The notes: a model not told the origin generated them from the letters alone. Shown: positions 8,350-16,289, numbered from the stretch's first letter. The stretch: DNA of 24,434 bases from an uncultured Bacilli bacterium (GCA_947630885.1 CANRJI010000001.1:1-24434), one strand, 5' to 3'. A program made the numbers and translations.

Positions 8350-9099
8350 ATGAAAAGTAGTAGAATTATGAAAATATTTGAACAGTATGTAAGAAAATAT
8401 GATATGAATAATATTAATATTAAATCGAAATATTTTCATTCACTAAAAGTTATGGAAATTGTTAGAGATTTAGCGAATGGACTAGGTATTTTTTCGGAAG
8501 AAGAACTTGCCGTCTGTGAACTTATTGGTCTATTCCATGAAATTGGTAACTTTTCTAAAACTCCAAATTACCATATTGATGATGATAGTAGTGATTGTTA
8601 TGAAAGGACAATCGATGTACTATTTAATAAAAATTTAATTAGAGAAATTAGTAAGGAAACAAAATATGATAATATTATTAAGATGGCTATTTACTCTTAT
8701 GATAAGATGGGATTCCCTGAAGATATTGATGAAAAGACAAAGCATATTTGTGCTATTATAAAAGATGCTCATAACTTGGACTCGTTTAGATTATTTATTA
8801 ATTATCCTTATGTCGATACAAGAATTTCTTGTTATCCTAGTACACTCGTATACAATGACTTTAAGAATTTTAAGACAATAAGTCCAAAAATGAGTGAGAA
8901 TGCTTCAGATAGTGTCCTTGTCGTACTATCTAATATGTATGCCTTTAATTATAGATATTCTTATTACTTGTTAAAGGAAAATAAGTATATCGAAAAGATT
9001 TTTGATTCACTTACGTTTGACAGTGATGAGTTTAAAAACTTTTATAAACAGTTGATGACTGTTCTTAACGATTATGTAGATAAAAGGATTGGTGGTTAA
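8350..9099 (+). CDS. HD-domain protein with substituted metal ligands (possible pseudo-phosphohydrolase)
   Basis: A 249-aa protein with the overall sequence pattern of small bacterial HD-domain phosphohydrolases: HSLKVMEIVRDLA (from H30), then CELIGLFHEIGNF, and HICAIIKDAHNLDSF. Several normally invariant metal ligands differ by eye alignment. The HD dyad is H63-E64, the following family histidine is C83, the IENHN histidine is Y117, and the RDAD motif is KDAH (139-141). It may have lost hydrolase activity and act as a sensor or scaffold. The start at ATG 8350 is chosen because GTGGAGGAAG lies 5 nt upstream; ATG 8332 would leave almost no leader. It ends one base before valS, so the two are cotranscribed. 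Confidence 0.75.
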   Translation: MKSSRIMKIFEQYVRKYDMNNINIKSKYFHSLKVMEIVRDLANGLGIFSEEELAVCELIGLFHEIGNFSKTPNYHIDDDSSDCYERTIDVLFNKNLIREISKETKYDNIIKMAIYSYDKMGFPEDIDEKTKHICAIIKDAHNLDSFRLFINYPYVDTRISCYPSTLVYNDFKNFKTISPKMSENASDSVLVVLSNMYAFNYRYSYYLLKENKYIEKIFDSLTFDSDEFKNFYKQLMTVLNDYVDKRIGG

Positions 9100-9100
9100 A

Positions 9101-11530
9101 ATGCTCGATAAAAAATATGATCCAAAAGAGAAGGAAAAGAAATGGTTAGATTATTGGGAAAATAATAGTATTTATAAATTTGTACCAGATGAAAGAAAAA
9201 TATATTCAATTGATACTCCTCCTCCAACAGTAAATGGGAAAATTCATATAGGTCATATTTTTTCTTATTCACAAACAGAAATGATAGCAAGATATAAAAG
9301 ACTACGAGGATATAATATATTTTATCCATTTGGCTTTGATGATAATGGATTACCTAGTGAGAGATTGGTTGAAAAAGAACAGGGAAAGAAAGCTCACGAA
9401 ATAGGTAGAGAAAATTTTTCAAAACTATGTTATGAAACAACTGATAAATATGAGAAAGAATTTCAAACTTTATTTAGTAAAATGGGGGTAAGTACAGATT
9501 GGGATATACATTATAAAACGGTTAGTCCTTCGACGATTAAAATTAGTCAATTATCATTTCTAGATTTAATTGAAAAAGGGCATTGCTATCATAAAGAAAG
9601 TCCTGCTTTATGGTGTAATGAATGCTTAACATCTATTGCACAAGCAGAACTTGAAACGAAAACAATAAAAACAACATTTAATTATGTTAATTTTAAAACA
9701 GTTGAAGATGATGAAGAATTTACTATTGCTACAACAAGGCCAGAGTTATTACCCGCGATAGTTTGCGTATTTGTAAATCCAAATGATGAAGTTCATAAGC
9801 ATTTAATTGGAAAAACGGCTCATATTCCAGTAATTAATGTTGATGTCCCTATTATGGCAGATGAAAAAGTTGCTATTGATAAAGGTACTGGTGTTGTTAT
9901 GTGTTGTACCTTTGGAGATCAAACAGATATTGAATGGTGGAAAAAATATAATTTACCTTTAAAATATATTTTTACTGATGATGGAAGAATCGCTTCTGAA
10001 GTTCCAAATTATGGCGGAATGAAAATTAAAGAAGCTAGAAAACAAATAATTGAAGATTTACAAAATGGTGGATATGTAGTTAAAATTGAAGAATTGGAAC
10101 ATGAGGTTCAAACACATGAAAGATGTGGTAAAGAAGTAGAATACACGGTTATGAAACAATGGTTTATAGATATTATGAATCATAAAGAAGATTTCTTAAA
10201 AATTGGTAACAATATTAAATGGCATCCAGAACACATGCATACTAGATATGAGGAATGGGTAAATAATATTGCTTGGGATTGGTGCATATCAAGGCAAAGA
10301 TATTTTGGTGTTCCTTTTCCTGTTTGGTATTGTAAAGAATGTGGAAAACCAATTTTTGCTAAAAAAGAAGATTTACCTGTAAATCCCCTAGTTGATAATC
10401 CTAGTGTAAGTGAGTGCCCTAAATGTAAATGTAAGGAATTTTTACCTGAAACAGATGTTATGGATACATGGGCAACTTCTTCAGTAACTCCTTTAATCAA
10501 TATGAGATATGGCGAAGAAAATAATTATGAAAATTTATTAAAACCGATGAGTCTTAGGACTAATGCTTCAGAGATTATTAGAACATGGGATTTTTATACT
10601 ATTGTAAAAAGTTTTTATCATTTTGGTATTCGTCCATGGGATAATGTAATGATTTCAGGATTTGTTATGGCAGACAAAGGGGAAAAAATTAGTAAATCAA
10701 AAGGAAATAGCAAAGTAGAGCCTACTCAATTGATAGAAGAATATTCCGCTGACGTAATTAGATATTGGGCAGGATCAGGAAGACTTGGAACAGATATTGT
10801 ATTTAGTGAAGAAACGCTTTTGAGAGGAAAAAAATTACTAAATAAAATATGGAATGTATCTAAATTTATTGAAATGCATTTAGCAGATTATGAAGATAAA
10901 GACTTTAACAATTATGAATATGTAGATAAATGGATTTTAGGAGCATTCCAAGAAATGGAAAAAGGATTCATTAAATATTTAGACGAATATGAAGTTGGAT
11001 TAGCATTAAATCACTTGGAAAAATTCTTTTGGAATTTCTGCGATAACTATATAGAAATAGTAAAACATAGATTATATAGGCCAGAAGAATTTGGTGAAAT
11101 ACCAAGATATTCAGGTCAAAAAACTATTTACACGATTCTTTATAAATTATTACAAGACTTTAGTATTTTCTTCCCATTTATTACAGAAGAAATATATCAA
11201 GAATTATATCATAACAATAAATCAATACATTTAACAGAAATTAAACCTCTTGAGTTTGACTTTGATAAAGAAAGAAAAAATGGTAATGATATGATTGATA
11301 TTATTAGTCAAGCTAGAGGAGAGAAATCAAATAAAAATGTTTCCCTAAAAACATCAATTAAGAATTTAACTTTAAATTTGAATAAGGAATTAAAAGAAGC
11401 AATAGAATTATCAATGAAAGATTTTAAAGCAACATTATTTATTGAGAATTTAGAAATTAATGATGTACATAATGGATACTCTATCAATAAATTAGAATTG
11501 AATTTAGAAACAACAGAAAATAAGGAATAA
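9101..11530 (+). CDS. valS: Valyl-tRNA synthetase, archaeal/rickettsial type
   Basis: An 809-aa class Ia synthetase that charges tRNA-Val. HIGH is intact (49-52), and KMSKS is present as KISKS (529-533). The editing domain shows TIATTRPELLPA, and DTWATSS precedes the catalytic C-terminal half. Cysteine pairs at CNEC and at CKEC/CPKC suggest zinc binding. The signature IDTPPPTVNGKIHIGH followed by GFDDNGLPSERLVEK matches, from memory, the archaeal-type ValRS also found in Rickettsia, rather than the usual bacterial PPPNVTGSLHMGH / GTDHAGIATQ form. The C-terminal region is not the long coiled-coil arm of bacterial ValRS (about 880 aa). ATG 9101 is chosen over TTG 9089: GGTGG lies 5 nt upstream and the alignment begins there. 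Words such as GTCGAT look rarer here than in flanking genes, hinting at transfer. Confidence 0.93.
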   Translation: MLDKKYDPKEKEKKWLDYWENNSIYKFVPDERKIYSIDTPPPTVNGKIHIGHIFSYSQTEMIARYKRLRGYNIFYPFGFDDNGLPSERLVEKEQGKKAHEIGRENFSKLCYETTDKYEKEFQTLFSKMGVSTDWDIHYKTVSPSTIKISQLSFLDLIEKGHCYHKESPALWCNECLTSIAQAELETKTIKTTFNYVNFKTVEDDEEFTIATTRPELLPAIVCVFVNPNDEVHKHLIGKTAHIPVINVDVPIMADEKVAIDKGTGVVMCCTFGDQTDIEWWKKYNLPLKYIFTDDGRIASEVPNYGGMKIKEARKQIIEDLQNGGYVVKIEELEHEVQTHERCGKEVEYTVMKQWFIDIMNHKEDFLKIGNNIKWHPEHMHTRYEEWVNNIAWDWCISRQRYFGVPFPVWYCKECGKPIFAKKEDLPVNPLVDNPSVSECPKCKCKEFLPETDVMDTWATSSVTPLINMRYGEENNYENLLKPMSLRTNASEIIRTWDFYTIVKSFYHFGIRPWDNVMISGFVMADKGEKISKSKGNSKVEPTQLIEEYSADVIRYWAGSGRLGTDIVFSEETLLRGKKLLNKIWNVSKFIEMHLADYEDKDFNNYEYVDKWILGAFQEMEKGFIKYLDEYEVGLALNHLEKFFWNFCDNYIEIVKHRLYRPEEFGEIPRYSGQKTIYTILYKLLQDFSIFFPFITEEIYQELYHNNKSIHLTEIKPLEFDFDKERKNGNDMIDIISQARGEKSNKNVSLKTSIKNLTLNLNKELKEAIELSMKDFKATLFIENLEINDVHNGYSINKLELNLETTENKE

Positions 11531-11620
11531 AATATATATTGCATTTAGTTTATAGTGATATGTATATTTTGTGTTGGTAAAGTTCAAGAAAATAGTATGT
11601 AAAAGAAAGAGAAAACTTAG

Positions 11621-11685
11621 AAAAAGAAAAATTATTATTAAAAGATATAGTAGAAAAGCTAAAGTAATTTCGTTTTTCTTTTTTT
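11621..11685 (+). terminator. Weak terminator-like structure after valS
   Basis: AAAAAGAAAAATTA (11621-11634) can pair with TAA...TTTTTCTTTTT (11665-11683), with a 5-nt bulge and a 30-nt loop, followed by more T. The stem has a single G-C pair, so the call is weak. Confidence 0.3.
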
Positions 11686-11823
11686 ATAATGTCATTACTG
11701 TGAATAAGGTAGATATAATTTAATTTTTAATTGTTACTTCTTGAATTTTGGAAAAATTATCTTTTTTCTTTATATATAGCTTTCAATTTTGATGATTGCT
11801 TTTTTTCAATTTTAAAAATTTAA

Positions 11824-11852
11824 TTTACAAAATATGTATTTAGTGGTACAAT
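11824..11852 (+). promoter_or_regulatory. Promoter of the TM2/DUF2752 unit
   Basis: TTTACA (11824-11829) and TACAAT (11847-11852) are spaced by 17 bp, with the gene start 25 bp beyond. Confidence 0.65.
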
Positions 11853-11877
11853 TTGTTTAAAGAAGGGAGAATTTGAT

Positions 11878-12216
11878 ATGGCTAAATTTTGTCAAAACTG
11901 TGGAGCAGAGCTTAATGAAAATCAAGATATTTGCTTAAAATGCGGAATTAAAATTAAAAAGGAGAGCGAAGTTAATAATGATCCTAATGCCAAATCGAAA
12001 GTAGCTGCTGGATTATTAGGTATCTTTTTAGGTGCTTTCGGTGTACATAATTTTTATTTAGGATACACAGGAAAAGCTGTAGCACAACTTTTACTTTCAG
12101 TTTTATCTTGTGGTTTTTTGGCTGTTGTGTCTGAAATTTGGGGATTAATTGAAGGCATTATGATTTTAGCAGGAAGTATTGATAAAGATGCTAATGGTAA
12201 TCTATTAAAAAATTAA
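11878..12216 (+). CDS. Zinc-ribbon plus TM2 domain membrane protein
   Basis: A 112-aa protein with an N-terminal zinc ribbon (C5, C8, C19, C22; pattern CxxC...CxxC) and a TM2 domain. The TM2 domain has two membrane helices at about residues 41-60 and 66-90, joined by the conserved GVHNFYLGYTGKAVAQL turn. AGAAGGGAG lies 8 nt before the ATG. The biochemical role of bacterial TM2 proteins is unknown. It overlaps the next start by one base (TAATG), and pairing of TM2 and DUF2752 genes is familiar in Firmicutes and other bacteria. Confidence 0.9.
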   Translation: MAKFCQNCGAELNENQDICLKCGIKIKKESEVNNDPNAKSKVAAGLLGIFLGAFGVHNFYLGYTGKAVAQLLLSVLSCGFLAVVSEIWGLIEGIMILAGSIDKDANGNLLKN

Positions 12217-12584
12217 TGAAAAGAATTATTAATATTTTAATTATTGCTTTTAGTTTATTATTTATATATCTAGCAGTAGATAATAAAATTAGTTCAGTAT
12301 GTGTTATGAAAAATCTATTTAATATTAGGTGTCCAGGTTGTGGATTAACGAGAAGTTTTTGGGCAACTCTTCACTTTAACTTTATAGAAGCTTTTCATTA
12401 TAATATTCTTGGAATTCCTTTGTTTATCGGGTTTGTTTTAGCTATTATATTTATGTTTTACGATATTTTTAAAAATAGAACCAAGACAATTTCTTTTATT
12501 CTTAAATTTTTAGAAAAATACAATATTGCTATAATATTACTACTTGTGTTATCGATGATTATTAACAATATAAGAGGTATATAA
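12216..12584 (+). CDS. DUF2752 family membrane protein
   Basis: A 122-aa membrane protein with the DUF2752 signature CPGCGLTR (39-46) between a first helix (about 4-22) and two later helices (about 66-86 and 105-119). Function is unknown; the two cysteines could bind metal or form a disulfide. It starts within the stop of the TM2 gene, so the two are translationally coupled, and it has no separate ribosome binding site of note. Confidence 0.88.
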   Translation: MKRIINILIIAFSLLFIYLAVDNKISSVCVMKNLFNIRCPGCGLTRSFWATLHFNFIEAFHYNILGIPLFIGFVLAIIFMFYDIFKNRTKTISFILKFLEKYNIAIILLLVLSMIINNIRGI

Positions 12585-12589
12585 AAATT

Positions 12590-12620
12590 AAAACGTCTCA
12601 TAATAAGAGTGAGGTGTTTT
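12590..12620 (+). terminator. Hairpin that terminates or attenuates, burying the next ribosome binding site
   Basis: AAAACGTCTCA (12590-12600) pairs along 11 bp (two G-U) with TGAGGTGTTTT (12610-12620) around a 9-nt loop. The 3' arm holds GAGGTG, the only good Shine-Dalgarno sequence of the gene starting at 12625. The T tract is short and partly inside the stem. Confidence 0.6.
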
Positions 12621-12624
12621 ATTT

Positions 12625-13335
12625 ATGCACGATTTTATCTTGATTTGTTTTAGAAGTTTATTAGTTTTAATTTTATTATTTTTTATTGCTAAATTATTAG
12701 GTAAAAGGCAGGTATCACAGCTTAATTTATTTGACTATGTCGTTGGAATTACGATTGGGTCAATAGCAGCGGATATTTCTTTAGATTTAGAAAAAGATTT
12801 GCTCGCGGGAATTGCTTCTTTATTTATTTATGGAATAGTTGCCTACTTTATTTCATTTATTACGCTTAAAAGTATTAAAGCGAGAAGAATATTTACGGGT
12901 GTACCCACAGTTCTTGTGGAAAAAGGAAAACTTATTGAATCAGGGCTTCGAAAAGCAAAAATTGATGTTAATGATTTACTTTCAGAAGCAAGAGTCGCAG
13001 GATATTTTGATTTAAGTGAGATTAACTATGCAATTATGGAAGTAAATGGCGATATTAGTTTTCTTCCAATGGAAGAAGATAAACCGGCCACTAAAAAAGA
13101 TATGAAAATCAAATGTGATAAGGGAGGACTTACGGCGAACGCTATAATTGATAGTACATATATGAAAAATAATGTTATGGCAATGCATAAAGATAAGAAG
13201 TGGCTCGACCATGAATTAAAAGTACTTGGATATGATAATTACGATAATATTTTGCTAGCAACTATTGACGATAAAGAGAAAGTTACGGTTTATGAAAAGA
13301 ACGTTAGACCAGATAAAAATACTGTTTTAGAATAA
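12625..13335 (+). CDS. DUF421 (YetF-like) membrane protein
   Basis: A 236-aa DUF421/YetF-type protein. Three hydrophobic segments lie near residues 3-22, 36-52 and 60-80, followed by the cytoplasmic DUF421 part with RIFTGVPTVLVEKGKLI, LLSEARVAGYFDLSEINYAIMEVNGDISFLP and a C-terminal mixed domain. Length fits the family (about 200-290 aa). Related proteins occur in several copies in Bacillus and some affect spore membranes; a precise function is unknown. There is no promoter between it and the DUF2752 gene (40-bp gap), so it is probably expressed by read-through of the hairpin at 12590-12620. Confidence 0.9.
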   Translation: MHDFILICFRSLLVLILLFFIAKLLGKRQVSQLNLFDYVVGITIGSIAADISLDLEKDLLAGIASLFIYGIVAYFISFITLKSIKARRIFTGVPTVLVEKGKLIESGLRKAKIDVNDLLSEARVAGYFDLSEINYAIMEVNGDISFLPMEEDKPATKKDMKIKCDKGGLTANAIIDSTYMKNNVMAMHKDKKWLDHELKVLGYDNYDNILLATIDDKEKVTVYEKNVRPDKNTVLE

Positions 13336-13344
13336 AAAGTTGAC

Positions 13345-13385
13345 AGCCTGAGTGGAAAATAAATAATTTTCTATTCAGCTTTTTT
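13345..13385 (+). terminator. Strong intrinsic terminator after the DUF421 gene
   Basis: Bases 13345-13360 pair with 13366-13380, with one bulged C and two G-U pairs, around a 5-nt loop. A T6 run follows. Confidence 0.85.
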
Positions 13386-13413
13386 AATTAGATTAATCAT
13401 CTTAAGTTATGCG

Positions 13414-13422
13414 TGATATAAT
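13414..13422 (+). promoter_or_regulatory. Extended -10 promoter of the polysaccharide deacetylase gene
   Basis: TGATATAAT (13414-13422) is a consensus extended -10. The -35 region 17 bp upstream (13394-13399) is poor, as often with extended -10 promoters. The gene start is 18 bp downstream. Confidence 0.65.
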
Positions 13423-13440
13423 ATTTGTAGGAGTAAGCAA

Positions 13441-14826
13441 ATGAAGAAGTGGAAAATATTTTTGGTCTTTTTAATAATAGTTTTTTGTTTTGATTTATCA
13501 ATTTTATTTTTATATCCAGTTATTCATATCAACAATACGGTTGTTACTTATAATAGTAATTACGAACCAAAAATTTTAGCAAAAAATGTATTTGTAAACT
13601 TATCTGATAAGGTTACATGGACAAGCAATGTCGATACGAGTAAAATAGGAAAATATAAAGTAATATGTAAAATTAAATATTTAATATTTAATTTAAAAAA
13701 GAGTATTTCTATTTATGTTGTCGATAAAGATAAACCAACAATTACTTTAGAAGGATTGGAGAATGTTAAGTTATGTCCTCATGAATTATATAAAGAAGAA
13801 GGATTTACAGCTTTTGATTTTTATGATAAAGATATTACTGACAAGGTTAAAAGATACGAAATTGATAATAATATTTTCTATGTAGCTACAGACAGTTCAG
13901 GTAACAGAATAACTGCACGTAGGACAATTACTTATGGTGATGATGAAAATCCTGCAATTACTTTAAATGGCAATAGTGAAATGTATGTTTATTTGGGAAA
14001 TAGTTTTACGGACCCAATGTATACTGCTAGTGATAACTGTGATGGCGATATTACCGATAAAGTTATATCAACAGGTACTGTGGATACAAATAAATTAGGT
14101 AGCTATGATATTACTTATGAAGTTAGTGATTCAAAAGGAAATAAAACACAAGCGACAAGAAGAGTAACAGTTATAAGTAGACCAGTTCCAAATAATTCTT
14201 ATGGCAATGGTTATATTTATTTAACTTTTGATGATGGACCTAGTAATTTAACTAATATGGTACTCGATATTTTAGATGAAGAAAATGTCAAGGCAACGTT
14301 TTTTGTAACAAGTGCTAATGAGGCAACGAGAAGAGCATATAATTCGGGACATACAATTGCTCTTCACAGTTATACTCACGACTATAGTTATGTTTATTCA
14401 AGTAGTGAAAATTATTTTGATGATTTAAATACAGTTAGTAATAAAGTTTATGAAGTTATTGGAATTAGACCTACGATTATTAGATTTCCAGGAGGTAGTT
14501 CGAATACGATAAGTAGGAATTATAAAGCAGGGATTATGACTTATTTAACTAGTGAAGTATTACGAAGAGGATATAATTATTTTGATTGGAATGTTGACTC
14601 AAACGATGCAGGAAGTGATATTTATAACAGTAGTAACATTTATTTAAATGTCATCAATAATCTATCACATAATAAAACAAATATTGTTCTCATGCACGAT
14701 TCAGGTAGTCATAGTGCTACGGTTAATGCTCTTCGTGATATTATTAGATTTGGTAAAAATAATGGTTATACATTTAGGGCAATAACGAATGATACACCAA
14801 GTGTCAGACACCGTGTTGCCAATTAA
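13441..14826 (+). CDS. Membrane-anchored polysaccharide deacetylase with Ig-like (DUF5011) domains
   Basis: A 461-aa extracellular carbohydrate esterase 4 (NodB) protein, likely acting on peptidoglycan or another surface glycan. Residues 6-26 form an uncleaved signal anchor. Two or three immunoglobulin-like DUF5011-type repeats follow (about 95-165 and 168-246; a less clear one at 35-95). The NodB domain runs from about 256 to 450 with all catalytic motifs: TFDDGP (262-267), HSYTH (309-313), RFPGG (348-352), the DWNVDSND segment (382-389) and LMHDS (417-421). D264/D265, H309 and H313 are the expected base and metal ligands. GTAGGAGTAAGCAA precedes the ATG. It appears to be a single-gene unit between two terminators. 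Exact substrate (GlcNAc or MurNAc) cannot be told from sequence. Confidence 0.93.
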   Translation: MKKWKIFLVFLIIVFCFDLSILFLYPVIHINNTVVTYNSNYEPKILAKNVFVNLSDKVTWTSNVDTSKIGKYKVICKIKYLIFNLKKSISIYVVDKDKPTITLEGLENVKLCPHELYKEEGFTAFDFYDKDITDKVKRYEIDNNIFYVATDSSGNRITARRTITYGDDENPAITLNGNSEMYVYLGNSFTDPMYTASDNCDGDITDKVISTGTVDTNKLGSYDITYEVSDSKGNKTQATRRVTVISRPVPNNSYGNGYIYLTFDDGPSNLTNMVLDILDEENVKATFFVTSANEATRRAYNSGHTIALHSYTHDYSYVYSSSENYFDDLNTVSNKVYEVIGIRPTIIRFPGGSSNTISRNYKAGIMTYLTSEVLRRGYNYFDWNVDSNDAGSDIYNSSNIYLNVINNLSHNKTNIVLMHDSGSHSATVNALRDIIRFGKNNGYTFRAITNDTPSVRHRVAN

Positions 14827-14830
14827 TTAT

Positions 14831-14855
14831 AAATTGCTCGAAAGGGCAATTTTTT
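14831..14855 (+). terminator. Intrinsic terminator of the deacetylase gene
   Basis: AAATTGCTC (14831-14839) pairs with GGGCAATTT (14844-14852) around a GAAA tetraloop, followed by a T-run. Confidence 0.9.
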
Positions 14856-14890
14856 ATTATACATCTGTTTGTTTTTTACTTTATTTATTA

Positions 14891-14919
14891 TTTACTTATA
14901 TAATAATTTATGCTATACT
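14891..14919 (+). promoter_or_regulatory. Promoter of rmuC
   Basis: TTTACT (14891-14896) and TATACT (14914-14919) are spaced by 17 bp, and TGC immediately precedes the -10, making it an extended -10 element. Confidence 0.75.
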
Positions 14920-14946
14920 TTGAATAGAAAAGGTAGGTGATATTAA

Positions 14947-16017
14947 ATGATGGATTATATTATTATTGGACTACTAGGAGTTGTAATTATTCTTGTTATC
15001 GTAGCTATTGTTAAAAATGTTAACGAAGGAAAAATTACGGAAAGAATAGGAAACTTGGAAACGAATACGGTTAAAGAATTATCTAAATTTCAGATTGATA
15101 TTATGAAGACAATGAATGATAACTTTAATGGTTTAAATGAAAGAATGGAAAGAAAACTTGACCAAATTAATAATAAAGTTAACGAAAGATTAGATGATAA
15201 TTTTGCTAAAACGAATAAGACTTTTACTAATATATTGGAAAGATTATCAAGAATTGATGAAGCACAGAAAAAAATTGATACGTTATCCACAGATATTGTT
15301 TCTTTACAAAGTATTTTAACAGATAAAAAGAGTAGAGGTATATTTGGAGAAATTAATCTTAAACATATTCTTGTCAGTATCTTTGGAGAGAAGAATGATA
15401 AAGTATATGCTCTTCAGTACAGTTTTCCTAATAATACAATTGCCGATGCGGTTATCTTTGCTCCCGCTCCACTAGGGACAGTGGCTATTGACTCAAAATT
15501 TCCTTTAGAAAATTATCAGAGAATGGTCGATAAAAATCTTCCACAGGTCGATAGAAATATTGCTGAAAAGGAATTTAAGATCGATGTTAAAAAGCATATT
15601 GATGCTATCAGTAGTAAATATATTATCCCTGGTATTACTTCAGATCAAGCGATTATGTTTTTACCAGCAGAAGCATTATTTGCAGAAATTAATGCATATC
15701 ACAGTGATTTAGTTGAATATGCACATAAAAAGAGAGTTTGGATTTGTTCGCCAACAACATTAATTTCAACATTTACTATTATTGAAGTTCTACTTAAAAA
15801 TATGGAAAGAGATAAATATGCAAGTATTATTCATGATGAGCTTAATAAGCTTGGAGTAGAATTTAGTAGATATAGGGAAAGATGGGATAAACTAGCTCGA
15901 AGTATGGAAACGGTAAACAAAGATATTGAAAATATTCATGTAACTACTGATAAAATTAGTAAACGTTTTGATTCGATAAGCCGTGTTGAAATTGAAGATA
16001 AAGATACGACATCATAA
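14947..16017 (+). CDS. rmuC: DNA recombination protein RmuC
   Basis: A 356-aa RmuC-family protein, linked genetically to limiting rearrangements at inverted repeats; the fold is nuclease-like. An N-terminal membrane helix (about 3-22) is followed by a coiled coil (about 25-125) and the RmuC domain (about 130-340). The domain shows KSRGIFGEINLKHIL, the core VAIDSKFPLENY (acidic/lysine PD-(D/E)xK-like residues), IMFLPAEALFAEI and VWICSPTTLI. AGGTAGGTGA stands 6 nt before ATG 14947; ATG 14950 is a close alternative. It is shorter than E. coli RmuC (475 aa), as in many Firmicutes. Confidence 0.93.
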   Translation: MMDYIIIGLLGVVIILVIVAIVKNVNEGKITERIGNLETNTVKELSKFQIDIMKTMNDNFNGLNERMERKLDQINNKVNERLDDNFAKTNKTFTNILERLSRIDEAQKKIDTLSTDIVSLQSILTDKKSRGIFGEINLKHILVSIFGEKNDKVYALQYSFPNNTIADAVIFAPAPLGTVAIDSKFPLENYQRMVDKNLPQVDRNIAEKEFKIDVKKHIDAISSKYIIPGITSDQAIMFLPAEALFAEINAYHSDLVEYAHKKRVWICSPTTLISTFTIIEVLLKNMERDKYASIIHDELNKLGVEFSRYRERWDKLARSMETVNKDIENIHVTTDKISKRFDSISRVEIEDKDTTS

Positions 16018-16085
16018 AAACTCTTAATAATATCTTACCATTTGAATAAAGTTTAATGAGGGATATTATGGTAAGAGTTTTTTTC
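16017..16085 (+). terminator. Long terminator-like hairpin overlapping the next start codon
   Basis: AAAACTCTTA-ATAATATC (16017-16034) pairs with GATATTAT-GG-TAAGAGTTTT (16062-16081), giving 18 bp with a 2-nt bulge and a 27-nt loop, and runs straight into TTTTCTTTTT. It would terminate rmuC transcripts. The 3' arm contains the ATG at 16068, and the GAGGG ribosome binding site lies in the loop and at the stem base. Confidence 0.65.
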
Positions 16086-16289
16086 TTTTTACTTGGATTT
16101 GGTCTCATGGTTATTGGATGCAGTTTTATTATTTTATATTTAAACTTAACGACAATTGGGTATAATTTTATTGATTATGTCAATTTTATTAGCAGGAGAA
16201 TAGAGTGCTATTTTAGCATTATTGGACTTATAATGATGATTCTGTCAATGTCAATAAAAGGAGATATGAAAGATGAATTTTATATATGA
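16068..16289 (+). CDS. Small two-helix membrane protein, unknown function
   Basis: I do not recognise a named family for this 73-aa protein. It has two hydrophobic helices (about residues 3-24 and 48-65) joined by a polar loop with YVNFISRRIECY. ATG 16068 is preferred over in-frame ATG 16056 because GAGGG lies 5 nt upstream of it and nothing usable precedes 16056. The opening Val-Arg-Val-Phe-Phe-Phe codons are formed by the 3' arm and T-run of the rmuC terminator hairpin. The gene overlaps the next by 17 nt, so coupling with that gene is likely. Confidence 0.7.
   Translation: MVRVFFFLLGFGLMVIGCSFIILYLNLTTIGYNFIDYVNFISRRIECYFSIIGLIMMILSMSIKGDMKDEFYI

Larger units (their letters stand above)
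11531..11877 (+). other. AT-rich intergenic region with possible gene remnant
   Basis: This 347-bp stretch has no convincing gene. Bases 11596-11667 read VKERENLEKEKLLLKDIVEKLK then stop, which looks like a coiled-coil protein tail, but an in-frame TAG lies two codons upstream and there is no start or ribosome binding site. Next comes the T-rich run 11673-11685, then featureless AT-rich sequence, then the promoter at 11824. Confidence 0.35.

Noticed and set aside
8182..8350. Possible T-box leader for the valS unit
   Set aside because: The hairpin at 8252-8277 precedes the promoter at 8289, the predicted leader is only ~25 nt, and no antiterminator or specifier-loop motif is present.
9089..9100. 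TTG start at 9089 for valS
   Set aside because: It would overlap the HD gene stop, lacks a better ribosome binding site than ATG 9101, and adds residues absent from the family alignment.
11559..11724. Short Lys/Arg-rich open frame after valS
   Set aside because: Its composition is just that of A-rich DNA, it has no ribosome binding site, and it ends in a poly-Phe stretch from the T-run.
15283..15291. Perfect DnaA box TTATCCACA inside rmuC
   Set aside because: It is a single site in coding sequence with no cluster or AT-rich unwinding element. One match in 24 kb is not surprising, so no origin is called.
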